This document shows positions 51,889 through 61,354 of a stretch of 64,000 bases of DNA, in pieces. The position numbers and the translations under genes are program-made. The DNA comes from an uncultured Saprospiraceae bacterium. GTDB lineage: Bacteria; Bacteroidota; Bacteroidia; Chitinophagales; Saprospiraceae. Each line of letters starts with the position of its first letter. Within the stretch, counting starts at the first letter, position 1. A model generated the notes under the pieces. The model did no database searches. It was given only the letters and a program-made list of their open reading frames with translations, and was not told the origin of the DNA. The stretch is taken from assembly GCA_938015595.1 (NCBI GenBank), contig CALLPI010000011.1, forward strand, positions 24,846 through 88,845, read 5' to 3'.

Positions 51889-52760
51889 ATCGTATTAGCC
51901 ACCAGTTCTTTGATTTTTTCGAGTTCGTCTTTCATCTGGACAACCAGGCGCTGTATTTCAGAAGAGTAGGCTTTGGCGCCAAGGGTGTTGATCTCGCGGC
52001 CCATTTCCTGGCTGATGAAGCTGAGTTTTCGCCCTTTGGCGATGTCAGGGGAGGCAAGCTCCTGCAGGAAATAATTGCAGTGCTGCTCTAAGCGTACTTT
52101 TTCTTCGGTGATGTCCATTTTTTCGAGGTAGAAAAGGATTTCCTGCTCGAAGCGGTTTTCGTCAATCTTATCTTTACCCAGGTATTCTTCCAGGTTTTGG
52201 TACATGCGCTGGCGCACACGGCTCACGCGCTCTTCCTGGTGGGGGTCTACCAGGGGTAGGCCAGCCAGAATGTTTTGTACGCGCTGTTGTAGTTCGTTCT
52301 CCATAGCTTGCCCTTCGGCCTGGCGAAAGGCGTCGAAATGCGCAATAGCCTTGTAGGTGGTTTGCAGCGCGGCTTCCCATTCGGCTTCGTCTATGTTTTC
52401 GGTATCAGTGGCAATGACGTTGGGCAAGCGCAACACGGCGGAGAAAATATCGGCCTGGGAGATGTGGAGTTCCTCGGCGATCTTGCGCAGTTCTGAGGCA
52501 TAGCGTTTGAATAAAGGCATGTTGAGGGCAAAGTCGTCATCGCCATGTATGGATTTGATTTCCAAGGTAAACTCAATCTTGCCCCGCTCGGCGCGTTCGG
52601 CCAGCAAGCGGCGCAAATCGTTTTCATAGTCCTTGTATTTAGCAGGTATTTTGAGCTTGATGTCGGTGAACTTGCTGTTTAGCGAGCGAATTTCCACCGA
52701 GATGGTCTTGTCTTGGTAGTTTTGCGATTCACGGCCATAGCCGGTCATGGAAAGCAGCAT
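51885..52760 (-). CDS. yicC: YicC-family endoribonuclease
   Basis: 291 residues, full length. MLLSMTGYGR at the start and ISVEIRSLNSKFTDIKLKIPAKY are the family hallmarks. The C-terminal half has KIDENRFEQEILFYLEKMDITEEKVRLEQH and KLSFISQEMGREINTLGAKA, the DUF1732 region. E. coli YicC is an RNase that degrades the small RNA RyhB (established knowledge). Translationally coupled to gmk. Confidence 0.96.
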   Translation of the reverse strand: MLLSMTGYGRESQNYQDKTISVEIRSLNSKFTDIKLKIPAKYKDYENDLRRLLAERAERGKIEFTLEIKSIHGDDDFALNMPLFKRYASELRKIAEELHISQADIFSAVLRLPNVIATDTENIDEAEWEAALQTTYKAIAHFDAFRQAEGQAMENELQQRVQNILAGLPLVDPHQEERVSRVRQRMYQNLEEYLGKDKIDENRFEQEILFYLEKMDITEEKVRLEQHCNYFLQELASPDIAKGRKLSFISQEMGREINTLGAKAYSSEIQRLVVQMKDELEKIKELVANTI

Positions 52761-52790
52761 AGCTTGTGGTTCTTAAAAGTCAACAAGGGG

Positions 52791-52798
52791 CAAAGCTA
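52791..52798 (-). promoter_or_regulatory. -7 promoter element (TAGCTTTG) of the yicC operon
   Basis: Exact TAnnTTTG match on the minus strand 30 bp before the yicC ATG, starting the yicC-gmk-small ORF-protease-apaG-ACMSD run. Confidence 0.65.
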
Positions 52799-52918
52799 AG
52801 GCATTACTTACAAACGGCGCATCCGATTGTGCGGAAGCGATATTACATACAGGCTTGAACATTAAAAGGGTGTTATTGTTATGTTGGGTGTTCGAATGTC
52901 ATGTTTCCGATACAATAA

Positions 52919-53455
52919 ATGGAACTTGTGCTCAATACTCCGGGTATAATGGATGCCATGATAACCAACCGAGGCGTGAGTTTGCGGGAGGTCTCACAGC
53001 AGCAGCCAGTCATGCTAGTATTTCTGCGGCATTTTGGCTGTACCTTCTGCCGCGAAGCGCTCTCTGATATCTCTGAATTGCGGGAAGATATTGAGCAGAT
53101 AGGTCTCAAAATCATATTCGTGCACATGGCAGAACCCGACACCGCGCTGCATTTTTTCGAGCGCTATGGTCTTACTGGTGCTGAACATATCAGCGACCCC
53201 ATGTGCGAATATTATGCTGCTTTTGGCTTGGTCAAAGGTAGCTTGCGCCAGTTGTTTGGCTTGCGCTCCTGGATCCGAGGCTTTCAGTCCATTGTACTAG
53301 AGGGCAATGGCTTTGGTGCCGAAATAGGCGACGCCTCCCAGATGCCCGGTATCTTCATCATCCACGATGGCGAAATTCGTGGCAGTTTTATTCATCAATA
53401 CGCTTCCGACCGCCCCGACTATCTGGCGCTAGCGCGCTGCTGCCTACCAGCGTAA
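52919..53455 (+). CDS. SelL-related/peroxiredoxin-like redox protein
   Basis: 178 residues. Thioredoxin fold with VMLVFLRHFGCTFCREAL (CTFC near 40-43), a partial AhpC/TSA-like strand order, and PGIFIIHDGEIRGSFIHQYASDRPDY at the end. The AhpC/TSA-2 or SelL-like family, often fused or adjacent to redox or heme functions. Electron donor and substrate unknown. Divergent from the yicC operon. Confidence 0.8.
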   Translation: MELVLNTPGIMDAMITNRGVSLREVSQQQPVMLVFLRHFGCTFCREALSDISELREDIEQIGLKIIFVHMAEPDTALHFFERYGLTGAEHISDPMCEYYAAFGLVKGSLRQLFGLRSWIRGFQSIVLEGNGFGAEIGDASQMPGIFIIHDGEIRGSFIHQYASDRPDYLALARCCLPA

Positions 53456-53564
53456 AGCAATTATGCGGCTGGCGAAGAAGCAGGTCTCGGCTGAACACCA
53501 AGTTAAACTGCTTCCTCGTCAGACACCGTCCACACAAAAGGTGTTGCTTGCAAGATTCTCAAGA

Positions 53565-53996
53565 CTACTGCTTTTTGAGTATGTCCCGGATTTCGGCCAG
53601 TAGTTCTTCAGCAGTAGGCCCCGCAGGGGCTGAAGCGGCTTCCTCCTGCTGCCTTTTGAGCTTGTTCATACCCTTTACGATGATGAACATTGCCAGTGCT
53701 ACAATAAGCAGCGAGATGATGGCATTGATAAACAAGCCATAACCCAAGGCTACACCGCCAGCTTCGCGCACGGCCTCAATAGAAGACAGGTTGGTGCTTG
53801 CCGCGTCGCTCGGGGCCTTCAGTATAATAAACAGGTTGCTGAAATCTGGGGCATTAAACAGCGAAGACAGGATGGGCATGATGATGTCATTGACAAATGA
53901 ATTGACCACCGTGCCGAATGCCGCACCGATAATAATGCCTACGGCCATGTCGAGCATGTTGCCTTTTAGGGCAAATTCCTTGAATTCTTTGAGCAT
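53565..53996 (-). CDS. mscL: large-conductance mechanosensitive channel MscL
   Basis: 143 residues from the ATG at 53996 (MLKEFKEFALKGNMLDMAVGIIIGAAFGTVVNSFVNDIIMP as TM1). TM2 is ALGYGLFINAIISLLIVALAMFIIVKGMNKL, and the end is the coiled C-terminal bundle PTAEELLAEIRDILKKQ. The internal loop (about 50-78) is longer than in E. coli, as in many Bacteroidota. It releases osmolytes on hypo-osmotic shock. Convergent with the redox protein gene. Confidence 0.95.
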   Translation of the reverse strand: MLKEFKEFALKGNMLDMAVGIIIGAAFGTVVNSFVNDIIMPILSSLFNAPDFSNLFIILKAPSDAASTNLSSIEAVREAGGVALGYGLFINAIISLLIVALAMFIIVKGMNKLKRQQEEAASAPAGPTAEELLAEIRDILKKQ

Positions 53997-54048
53997 GGTT
54001 TTGCGTTTTGGTTTAAAAAAGTTTACATTATCGTATGTAAATATAGGG

Positions 54049-54056
54049 CAAAGATA
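54049..54056 (-). promoter_or_regulatory. -7 promoter element (TATCTTTG) of mscL
   Basis: Exact TAnnTTTG match on the minus strand, 52 bp before the mscL ATG. It lies back to back with the paaE promoter. Confidence 0.6.
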
Positions 54057-54087
54057 AAAAAGAATGCTCCTGAAATCTTGAAATTCA

Positions 54088-54095
54088 TAATTTTG
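54088..54095 (+). promoter_or_regulatory. -7 promoter element (TAATTTTG) of paaE
   Basis: Exact TAnnTTTG match 19 bp before the paaE ATG, so the leader is very short. Confidence 0.6.
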
Positions 54096-54096
54096 C

Positions 54097-54114
54097 AAAC
54101 TAACGTTCATTAGT
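54097..54114 (+). promoter_or_regulatory. operator-like site, putatively for the TetR regulator (copy 2)
   Basis: AAACTAACGTTCATTAGT directly follows the -7 box and ends at the paaE ATG, covering the transcription start. ACTAA and TTAGT arms flank CGTTCA. It matches the site at 18133-18150 at 16 of 18 bases. Confidence 0.6.
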
Positions 54115-55182
54115 ATGCCCAAATTTCATCGTCTGAAAGTACGAGAAGTACGCCGTGAAACGGCCGATTGCGTATCAGTGGCCTTTGAAGTGCCCGAGCA
54201 CTTGCAGGAAGTATATCGCTTCTTGCCAGGGCAGCACCTGACCCTGAGTAGCCATCTGGATGGAGAAGAAGTGAGGCGCTCCTACTCCATTTGTGCGGCG
54301 CCATTCGAGCATGAGTTGCGGGTGGCTATCAAGCGCATTGAGGGCGGGCGCTTTTCTACTTATGCCAACGAAGTGCTAAAGCCTGGCGATGAACTGGAGG
54401 TCATGGCACCCACCGGCCGATTCTGCTTGCTACCTCCCAATGGGGCGCCCAAGCGGCAGATCGTTGCCTTTGCCGCCGGCAGCGGTATTACCCCTATCAT
54501 ATCCATTCTGAAAACTGTACTGGAAACAGAGCAGGAGAGTACATGCACCCTATTTTATGCCAATCGTCGCCCTGACACTATAATCTTCTTGGAGGAAATC
54601 GAGGGGTTGAAAAATCGCTACCTGCAACGCTTCAGCGTATATCACGTACTGAGCCGCCAGCAAACGGACAGCCCGTTGTTCAGCGGGCGTATGGATGCTG
54701 ATAAGTGCCGGACTTACTGCCGCATGCTCCTGGATGTAGCACGTACGGACGCTTTTTACCTGTGTGGGCCGGCAGCCATGGTGAGCATGCTGCGCGAAAC
54801 ACTTCTGGAGCAAGGCGTCGAGGCTGCGCGGATACACACCGAACTTTTTGTGGCGCCTGAAGACGTACGCCAGGTAGCACTGGCGTCATTGCCCGCTGCA
54901 GTGGCGACGCGGATCAGCGTCAGGATAGATGGTCGGAGTTTTGAGTTTCCGCTTGAGGAGCCTGGTTTGAACCTTCTGGATGCTAGCCTGCGCGCAGGTG
55001 CCAACCTTCCATACGCGTGCAAGGGGGGCGTGTGTTGTACTTGCAAAGCTCGCCTGTTGGAAGGACAAGTGCATCTGGCACGAAACTACGGCCTTGAGCC
55101 GGACGAAATAGCGGCGGGTTACATACTAACCTGTCAGGCGTATCCGCTTAGCGAGGCAGTACATGTGGACTTTGACGTGTAG
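54115..55182 (+). CDS. paaE: PaaE-type oxidoreductase (phenylacetyl-CoA epoxidase reductase)
   Basis: 355 residues, three-domain reductase. FAD domain with RRSYSIC (near 43-50) and GGRFSTYANE. NAD domain with AAGSGITPIISIL (near 120-132) and FYLCGPAAMV. C-terminal plant-type 2Fe-2S ferredoxin: CKGGVCCTCKARLLEGQ (Cys near 302, 307, 310) with the fourth Cys in ILTCQAYP (near 340). In the Paa pathway this feeds electrons to PaaABC for epoxidation of phenylacetyl-CoA. No paaABCD genes are adjacent; the TetR gene follows after about 45 bp. Confidence 0.93.
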   Translation: MPKFHRLKVREVRRETADCVSVAFEVPEHLQEVYRFLPGQHLTLSSHLDGEEVRRSYSICAAPFEHELRVAIKRIEGGRFSTYANEVLKPGDELEVMAPTGRFCLLPPNGAPKRQIVAFAAGSGITPIISILKTVLETEQESTCTLFYANRRPDTIIFLEEIEGLKNRYLQRFSVYHVLSRQQTDSPLFSGRMDADKCRTYCRMLLDVARTDAFYLCGPAAMVSMLRETLLEQGVEAARIHTELFVAPEDVRQVALASLPAAVATRISVRIDGRSFEFPLEEPGLNLLDASLRAGANLPYACKGGVCCTCKARLLEGQVHLARNYGLEPDEIAAGYILTCQAYPLSEAVHVDFDV

Positions 55183-55229
55183 CGCATCTAAAACGCTGTA
55201 CACCAATATTGGCAAGATTTCAGGACACC

Positions 55230-55826
55230 ATGACTACGATTACCACGATTGAACCACCCTCCAAGAGAGCAGAAATCCGCGAAGCTGCCGCCCAGCTTTT
55301 TCGCGACAAAGGCTATGCTGCTACTTCCATGCGCGACTTGGCAGAGGCCGTGGGGTTGAAAGCACCTAGTATTTACAACCACTTTGCCTCTAAGGAAGAA
55401 ATTTTGCGTTCCATCTGCTTTGACAATGCCCAGCGCTTTCTCAACGGACTGTCTCAGATAGAACGCATGCCAGGCTCCGCAGCAGATAAACTCCGTGCGC
55501 TCATTCGTCTGCACATCCTCATCGCTACGGAAGATGCCACTTCGGTCATTGCCATTAATGATGAATGGCGCCATCTGACCGAGCCCTACCTGAGCCGTTT
55601 CGTCGCCATACGCCGCGAGTATGAGCAGCGCTTCAAAGCCATTGTGGAACAAGGGGTGCAATGCGGAAAACTGCGCAACGTTCATCCGCATATTGCTGTG
55701 CACACCATTTTTTCATCTATGCGCTGGCTGCACGACTGGTACAAACCCGGTAAAAGTATCACACCAACTGATATTGAACGGGATATTGAGGGTATTTTGA
55801 TGGAGGGGTTAGTATGCGGCGAGTAG
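55230..55826 (+). CDS. TetR-family transcriptional regulator
   Basis: 198 residues from the ATG at 55230; a TTG at 55209 is in frame. HTH: EIREAAAQLFRDKGYAATSMRDLAEAVGLKAPSIYNHFASKEEIL (near 15-60), with the TetR recognition helix SIYNHF. The ligand domain ends with IDWYKPGKSIT-type helices. It follows paaE in the same direction and probably represses the two operator-like sites at 18.1 and 54.1 kb, responding to an aryl-CoA (inference from location and family; PaaR-type). Confidence 0.9.
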   Translation: MTTITTIEPPSKRAEIREAAAQLFRDKGYAATSMRDLAEAVGLKAPSIYNHFASKEEILRSICFDNAQRFLNGLSQIERMPGSAADKLRALIRLHILIATEDATSVIAINDEWRHLTEPYLSRFVAIRREYEQRFKAIVEQGVQCGKLRNVHPHIAVHTIFSSMRWLHDWYKPGKSITPTDIERDIEGILMEGLVCGE

Positions 55827-55853
55827 TGTCCTGCTTACCACATTTTCAAGGAT

Positions 55854-56576
55854 TTACTCCAATATCTCCTGCAATATCGAATGCGCGTGAATTGGCGGCA
55901 GGTGCTCTATGTGTAGTTGATAGTAGGTAATGAGTAGCTGCAGCAACTGCCGACGCTGTGCACCTGTCATGGCTATCTGATGGCAATGGCAGCGTGAGCA
56001 CTTGAGCAGTTGATAGGCTATAGCACTCAGTACTTCGTTCATACTGTGAGAACCTGCCGGGGTAGTCTCAAACAGACCAGACTGCAAATTGAGATATGGC
56101 GTCTCTGTACTCCAGTCTCCTCCCGGATGAAAGCCCAGGTGGCCGCTTAGTTCTAGCATGAAATGGAGGTGGAGATTCAAAAAAGGCGCTGGTGTTTCGT
56201 CCAGATAGACAAAGGCGTCATAGAGCAACTGGAAAAGTGGCTGGTTTTCCTCGGCTTCCCGGATGGTTTTACGAGCCAGCTCTGCCATAAACAGCCCTAC
56301 GGCGCTCCGCCGCACTTCAAAGGGCAGCCGCTGATATACAAACGCTGGCCTGATCTCTTTGAGGCGATGCATTTTGCGGTCTTCCCGGAAGTAGGCCACC
56401 AACTCCGTCAGCGACATGACTTGCAAAATGCCAGCGCTGGTCTTGCTTTTGGCACTGCGCACACCATTTATGATATATGTTTGCAGCCCCTTGTGCTCCG
56501 TATACAAGTCGGCGATGAGGCTGGTTTCGGCGTATTTCACTGTGCGCAGCACGATGCCGCGTGTTTTTAGCAGCAT
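55854..56576 (-). CDS. recO: DNA repair protein RecO
   Basis: 240 residues from the ATG at 56576 (MLLKTRGIVLRTVKYAETSLIADLYTEHKGLQTYIINGVRSAKSKTSA as OB-fold start). The middle helical part (RREAELARKTIREAEENQPLFQLLYDAFVYL) and C-terminal CSRCHCHQ (near 205), where zinc-type RecO proteins keep a Cys cluster, complete it. Mediates RecA loading and strand annealing. Convergent with the TetR gene. Confidence 0.94.
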   Translation of the reverse strand: MLLKTRGIVLRTVKYAETSLIADLYTEHKGLQTYIINGVRSAKSKTSAGILQVMSLTELVAYFREDRKMHRLKEIRPAFVYQRLPFEVRRSAVGLFMAELARKTIREAEENQPLFQLLYDAFVYLDETPAPFLNLHLHFMLELSGHLGFHPGGDWSTETPYLNLQSGLFETTPAGSHSMNEVLSAIAYQLLKCSRCHCHQIAMTGAQRRQLLQLLITYYQLHIEHLPPIHAHSILQEILE

Positions 56577-56730
56577 GTTTTTAAGAGGCAAAGGTAAAAC
56601 AAAATGAGCGGCCTTGCACCAGGTAATTTCAGGTTCATCCAAGGGCTGCCAAAATGACATCTTGTGCAAGCAAAAGCGCACTTGGCACGCCGATTGCACA
56701 AATAGGGGCGATTCGTTTAACCAATTATAA

Positions 56731-58374
<1,644 letters not shown>

Positions 58375-58676
58375 GAGCCATCTCAAAAATATCTGAGTAA
58401 AAGCGGATACACCTCCAAATGGGAATCCGAAAAAGATCTTTGAGTGCGCATCGGATGATATGCACGAAGGAGTCAGAGCAAAAAAGATGTTCGGTATTCC
58501 GCCGTCTATTACATGGGTACAACCTCTGGCCTTTTCAAGCATCATCCTGTGGTTACACCGAGTTTAAAGCTGGGATATTTTTAAGAGGACTTCTAAAAAA
58601 ATTACGCAGCGAGGCGTTGGAAATTCGATGCCGGCGCCTTACCTTTGCAGTCCAAAACTAAAAAAGGAGTCTCTTT
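58375..58676. other. 300-bp spacer between groL and rpsU
   Basis: Contains the rpsU promoter (58617-58647). An open frame at 58419-58661 shows no protein-like features. No terminator stem was found after groL. Confidence 0.5.
58617..58647 (+). promoter_or_regulatory. promoter of rpsU
   Basis: TTG (58617-58619), 20 nt, then TACCTTTG (58640-58647). A GGAG ribosome-binding site (58666-58669) lies before the ATG. Confidence 0.7.
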
Positions 58677-58877
58677 ATGCTTATTGTAGAAGTTAAAAAC
58701 GGCGACAACATTGATCAGGCGTTGAAAAAACTCAAGAGAAAGTTCCAAAACGCTGGGGTGTTGCGCGAACTGCGCCGCCGCAGGGAGTTTGTGAAACCCT
58801 CTGTAAAGCGCCGCAACGAGATCATCAAAGCCGTGTATCTCCAGCAGAAAAGACGTGAGGAAGGGCAGATTGGCTAA
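58677..58877 (+). CDS. rpsU: 30S ribosomal protein S21
   Basis: 66 residues: MLIVEVKNGDNIDQALKKLKRKFQNAGVLRELRRRREFVKPS, then SVKRRNEIIKAVYLQQKRR. The Arg-rich core RELRRRREF and the ERKRxNxIIKAVYxxKRR-type end are the bS21 hallmarks. Its role is in initiation on the 30S platform. In Bacteroidota S21 is linked to sensing the 3' end of 16S rRNA (anti-SD region). It has its own promoter and terminator. Confidence 0.97.
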   Translation: MLIVEVKNGDNIDQALKKLKRKFQNAGVLRELRRRREFVKPSVKRRNEIIKAVYLQQKRREEGQIG

Positions 58878-59251
58878 ATACGCCCGCAGTCCCTTTCGCT
58901 CATTTCAATATCGTAACTCACAAGGCTTGACGTACTGGCACATGGTGCGTCAAGCCTTTTTATTTGGCGTTGGCTTGAACCCATGTACAAGGTCAATCTC
59001 CATTAGCAGGAAGTGTAGCTATCCAAAGTATGCTCAGCGTTTTTTGTCACAGGGGGCTAGAAGTCTAAAATCAGACAGGGGTTAATTCTGGCGAAAATTG
59101 TACTTTTACGCCATTATTGTAAAACATACACTTAGTGCGAGGTGTATTGAATAGACTTCTACGTAGAGGGGGGAGAGGTCCAACTTGACCCCGTCAATAA
59201 GCCAACAAGCCTCGTGTATGTAGGTTATCTCTTCACTCAAATGTAGCATCC
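58878..59251. other. spacer holding the rpsU terminator and pyk leader
   Basis: The rpsU terminator is at 58922-58964. A weak -7-like TACTTTTA is at 59101-59108. No gene is present. Confidence 0.5.
58922..58964 (+). terminator. rho-independent terminator after rpsU
   Basis: AAGGCTTGACG (58922-58932) pairs with CGTCAAGCCTT (58948-58958), 11 bp, followed by TTTTTATTT. Confidence 0.85.
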
Positions 59252-60685
59252 ATGCGCAACGTTGAACACCGAAGTACCAAAATTGTAGCCACCGTCGGGC
59301 CGGCCTCCCGCTCCCCAGAAGTTTTGACAGAACTGATTAAAGCGGGAGTAGATATCTTCAGGCTCAATTTTTCTCATGGCACCCACCAAGATCATCAGGA
59401 GGTCATTGAGCGCATAGTGGATATCAACGAAAAGCTGGGCACGCACGTGGGCATTCTGGCTGACCTGCAAGGCCCCAAATTGCGTGTGGGCATTATGGCC
59501 GGTGGCGGGCTACCTCTGAACGAAGGCGATGTCGTCACCTTTGTAAATGAGAAGTGCGAAGGTACCATGGAGCACATCTACATGAGCTACACACAGTTTC
59601 CACAGGACGTTAATCCCGGCGAGACAGTGCTGGTGGATGACGGCAAACTCGTGTTTGAAGTGCTGGAAACCAATAGGATAGATACCGTCAAGCTCAAAGT
59701 CTTGCACGGCGGTCTGCTTGAGTCTAACAAAGGAGTTAACTTACCCAATACCAAGGTCTCACTTCCGGCGCTTACCGAAAAAGACCTGGCTGACTTAGAT
59801 TTCATTCTTACGCAGCCTGTCAACTGGATTGCGCTGTCGTTTGTGCGCTCGCCTAAAGACCTTAAAGACCTCAGCGCGCGCATTGAAGCCAGAAACCATC
59901 CGGCCAAAATCATAGCCAAGATCGAGAAGCCAGAAGCCGTAGAGCGCATTGACAAGATCATTAAGCACTCCAATGGTATCATGATAGCCCGCGGCGATCT
60001 GGGAATCGAAATGCCCATTGAACGCTTGCCAGTGGTGCAGAAGACTATCATTGAGAAGTGCATACAGCGGGCGCGGCCAGTGATTGTGGCCACCCAAATG
60101 ATGGAAAGCATGATGAAAAACCCCAGCCCTACTCGTGCCGAAGCCACCGACGTAGCCAATGCTGTGCTAGACGGCGCCGATGCCGTGATGCTCAGTGGTG
60201 AAACGGCTCGAGGCGACTTTCCCGTTCGGGTAGTAGAGTACATGGAGCGTATCATTCGGGAAGCTGAAAAGCATGATATGCCACAGTTCAAGCGGCCTAC
60301 GCCACACGTCAAAAAGCGCACTTTTCTGTCGGACGTCATCTGTTACAATGCCGCCCGTGCTGCCGAAGATGTGGATGCTAAGGCTATTGTAGGCATGACC
60401 AGCTCCGGCTATACGGCCTTTATGGTATCAAGCTACCGGCCTAATAAACAGATTTTTATCTTCTCTAACCTAAGTCATATGCTGGCGACACTCAACCTGG
60501 TATGGGGTGTGCGCTGCTTTTACTACGACCGCTTCACTACTACCGACGAAACCTTCCAGGACGTGAACGAAATACTCAAGTCTGCCGGAAAACTTGTTCC
60601 AGGCGACGTTGTCATCAACACCGGTAGCATGCCCATCCATAAGCGCCATCGCACCAACATGATGAAAATTTCAGTGGTAGAGTAA
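59252..60685 (+). CDS. pyk: pyruvate kinase
   Basis: 477 residues. TKIVATVGPAS (9-19), RLNFSHGTHQDHQE (near 38-51, catalytic Arg and K+ site), ADLQGPKLRVG (near 72), the B domain (about 75-165), IIAKIEKPEAVERIDKI (near 215), MIARGDLGIEMP (near 250) and VATQMMESMMKNPSPTRAEATDVANAVLDGADAVMLSGETA (near 285-325). It makes pyruvate and ATP from PEP. Lone gene with a 370-bp spacer upstream. Confidence 0.97.
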   Translation: MRNVEHRSTKIVATVGPASRSPEVLTELIKAGVDIFRLNFSHGTHQDHQEVIERIVDINEKLGTHVGILADLQGPKLRVGIMAGGGLPLNEGDVVTFVNEKCEGTMEHIYMSYTQFPQDVNPGETVLVDDGKLVFEVLETNRIDTVKLKVLHGGLLESNKGVNLPNTKVSLPALTEKDLADLDFILTQPVNWIALSFVRSPKDLKDLSARIEARNHPAKIIAKIEKPEAVERIDKIIKHSNGIMIARGDLGIEMPIERLPVVQKTIIEKCIQRARPVIVATQMMESMMKNPSPTRAEATDVANAVLDGADAVMLSGETARGDFPVRVVEYMERIIREAEKHDMPQFKRPTPHVKKRTFLSDVICYNAARAAEDVDAKAIVGMTSSGYTAFMVSSYRPNKQIFIFSNLSHMLATLNLVWGVRCFYYDRFTTTDETFQDVNEILKSAGKLVPGDVVINTGSMPIHKRHRTNMMKISVVE

Positions 60686-61354
60686 TTTATATACCGCTGT
60701 TTTGTATTCGTCACTTTTTTAGTGTATATTTTCAAATTTTTTACTTTAAAAAAGCGCATAAAAAGACTTTTTATTAAAAATATATGGCTTTTTTTTAATT
60801 TTTTATTAATTAACTCATCTTCGTTTTCTTGTAATTGTCACAAAAGATGATAAAAAAAAGTGTATACCTTTCTTGTGAATGGTGACCATAGGTACTTTTG
60901 CGTGTCTTAAATGGCGCTCTCCCTTACCGAACAACACACTTTCTTCGAAGCTCCGTCTGTTAGGCTAAATTCTTTCAGGCGGCAGAGGAAACAAGAAACA
61001 AACACTTTCTAACTCATGTTGTCGGCAGTATTTCGCTGGCATATGCGTGGGAGTCCTAGACTATTTACCCTTCACTCCCGCTAGTTGGAAAGTCAATGTA
61101 GGTGTCCAAAAGCGAATGTGCTTTTGGCTAATGTTATTTGTTGCCAGGGCTAAACATTGCTTCTGGATATCGGCATGTCGTTTAACTCAATTTGCGAAAT
61201 GAATAAAATTTACACAGGTTTTGCGCATACTTGCGGCGCTTTGAATCCTTCTAAAGTAAACTCTCACAGAAACGCAGAGGGTTCAACTGCTTGGCAAAGC
61301 GCACCTATATCCTTTCACATTTCATCTTCTTCTTTAAATGCAAATGTCGTCATT
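60686..61354. other. AT-rich spacer and long leader of the adhesin gene
   Basis: The first 180 bp are very AT-rich poly-A/poly-T. A strong promoter (60873-60900) starts a leader of about 450 nt holding an 8-bp hairpin CCAAAAGC/GCTTTTGG (61106-61127). The adhesin reading frame extends upstream to an ATG at 61199 within it. Confidence 0.6.
60873..60900 (+). promoter_or_regulatory. promoter of the repeat-rich surface protein gene
   Basis: TTG (60873-60875), 17 nt, then TACTTTTG (60893-60900), a full consensus match 454 bp upstream of the chosen ATG. Confidence 0.6.

Noticed and set aside
58419..58661. 80-codon frame between groL and rpsU
   Set aside because: It overlaps the rpsU promoter, has Cys/Leu-rich random composition and no homology that I recognise.
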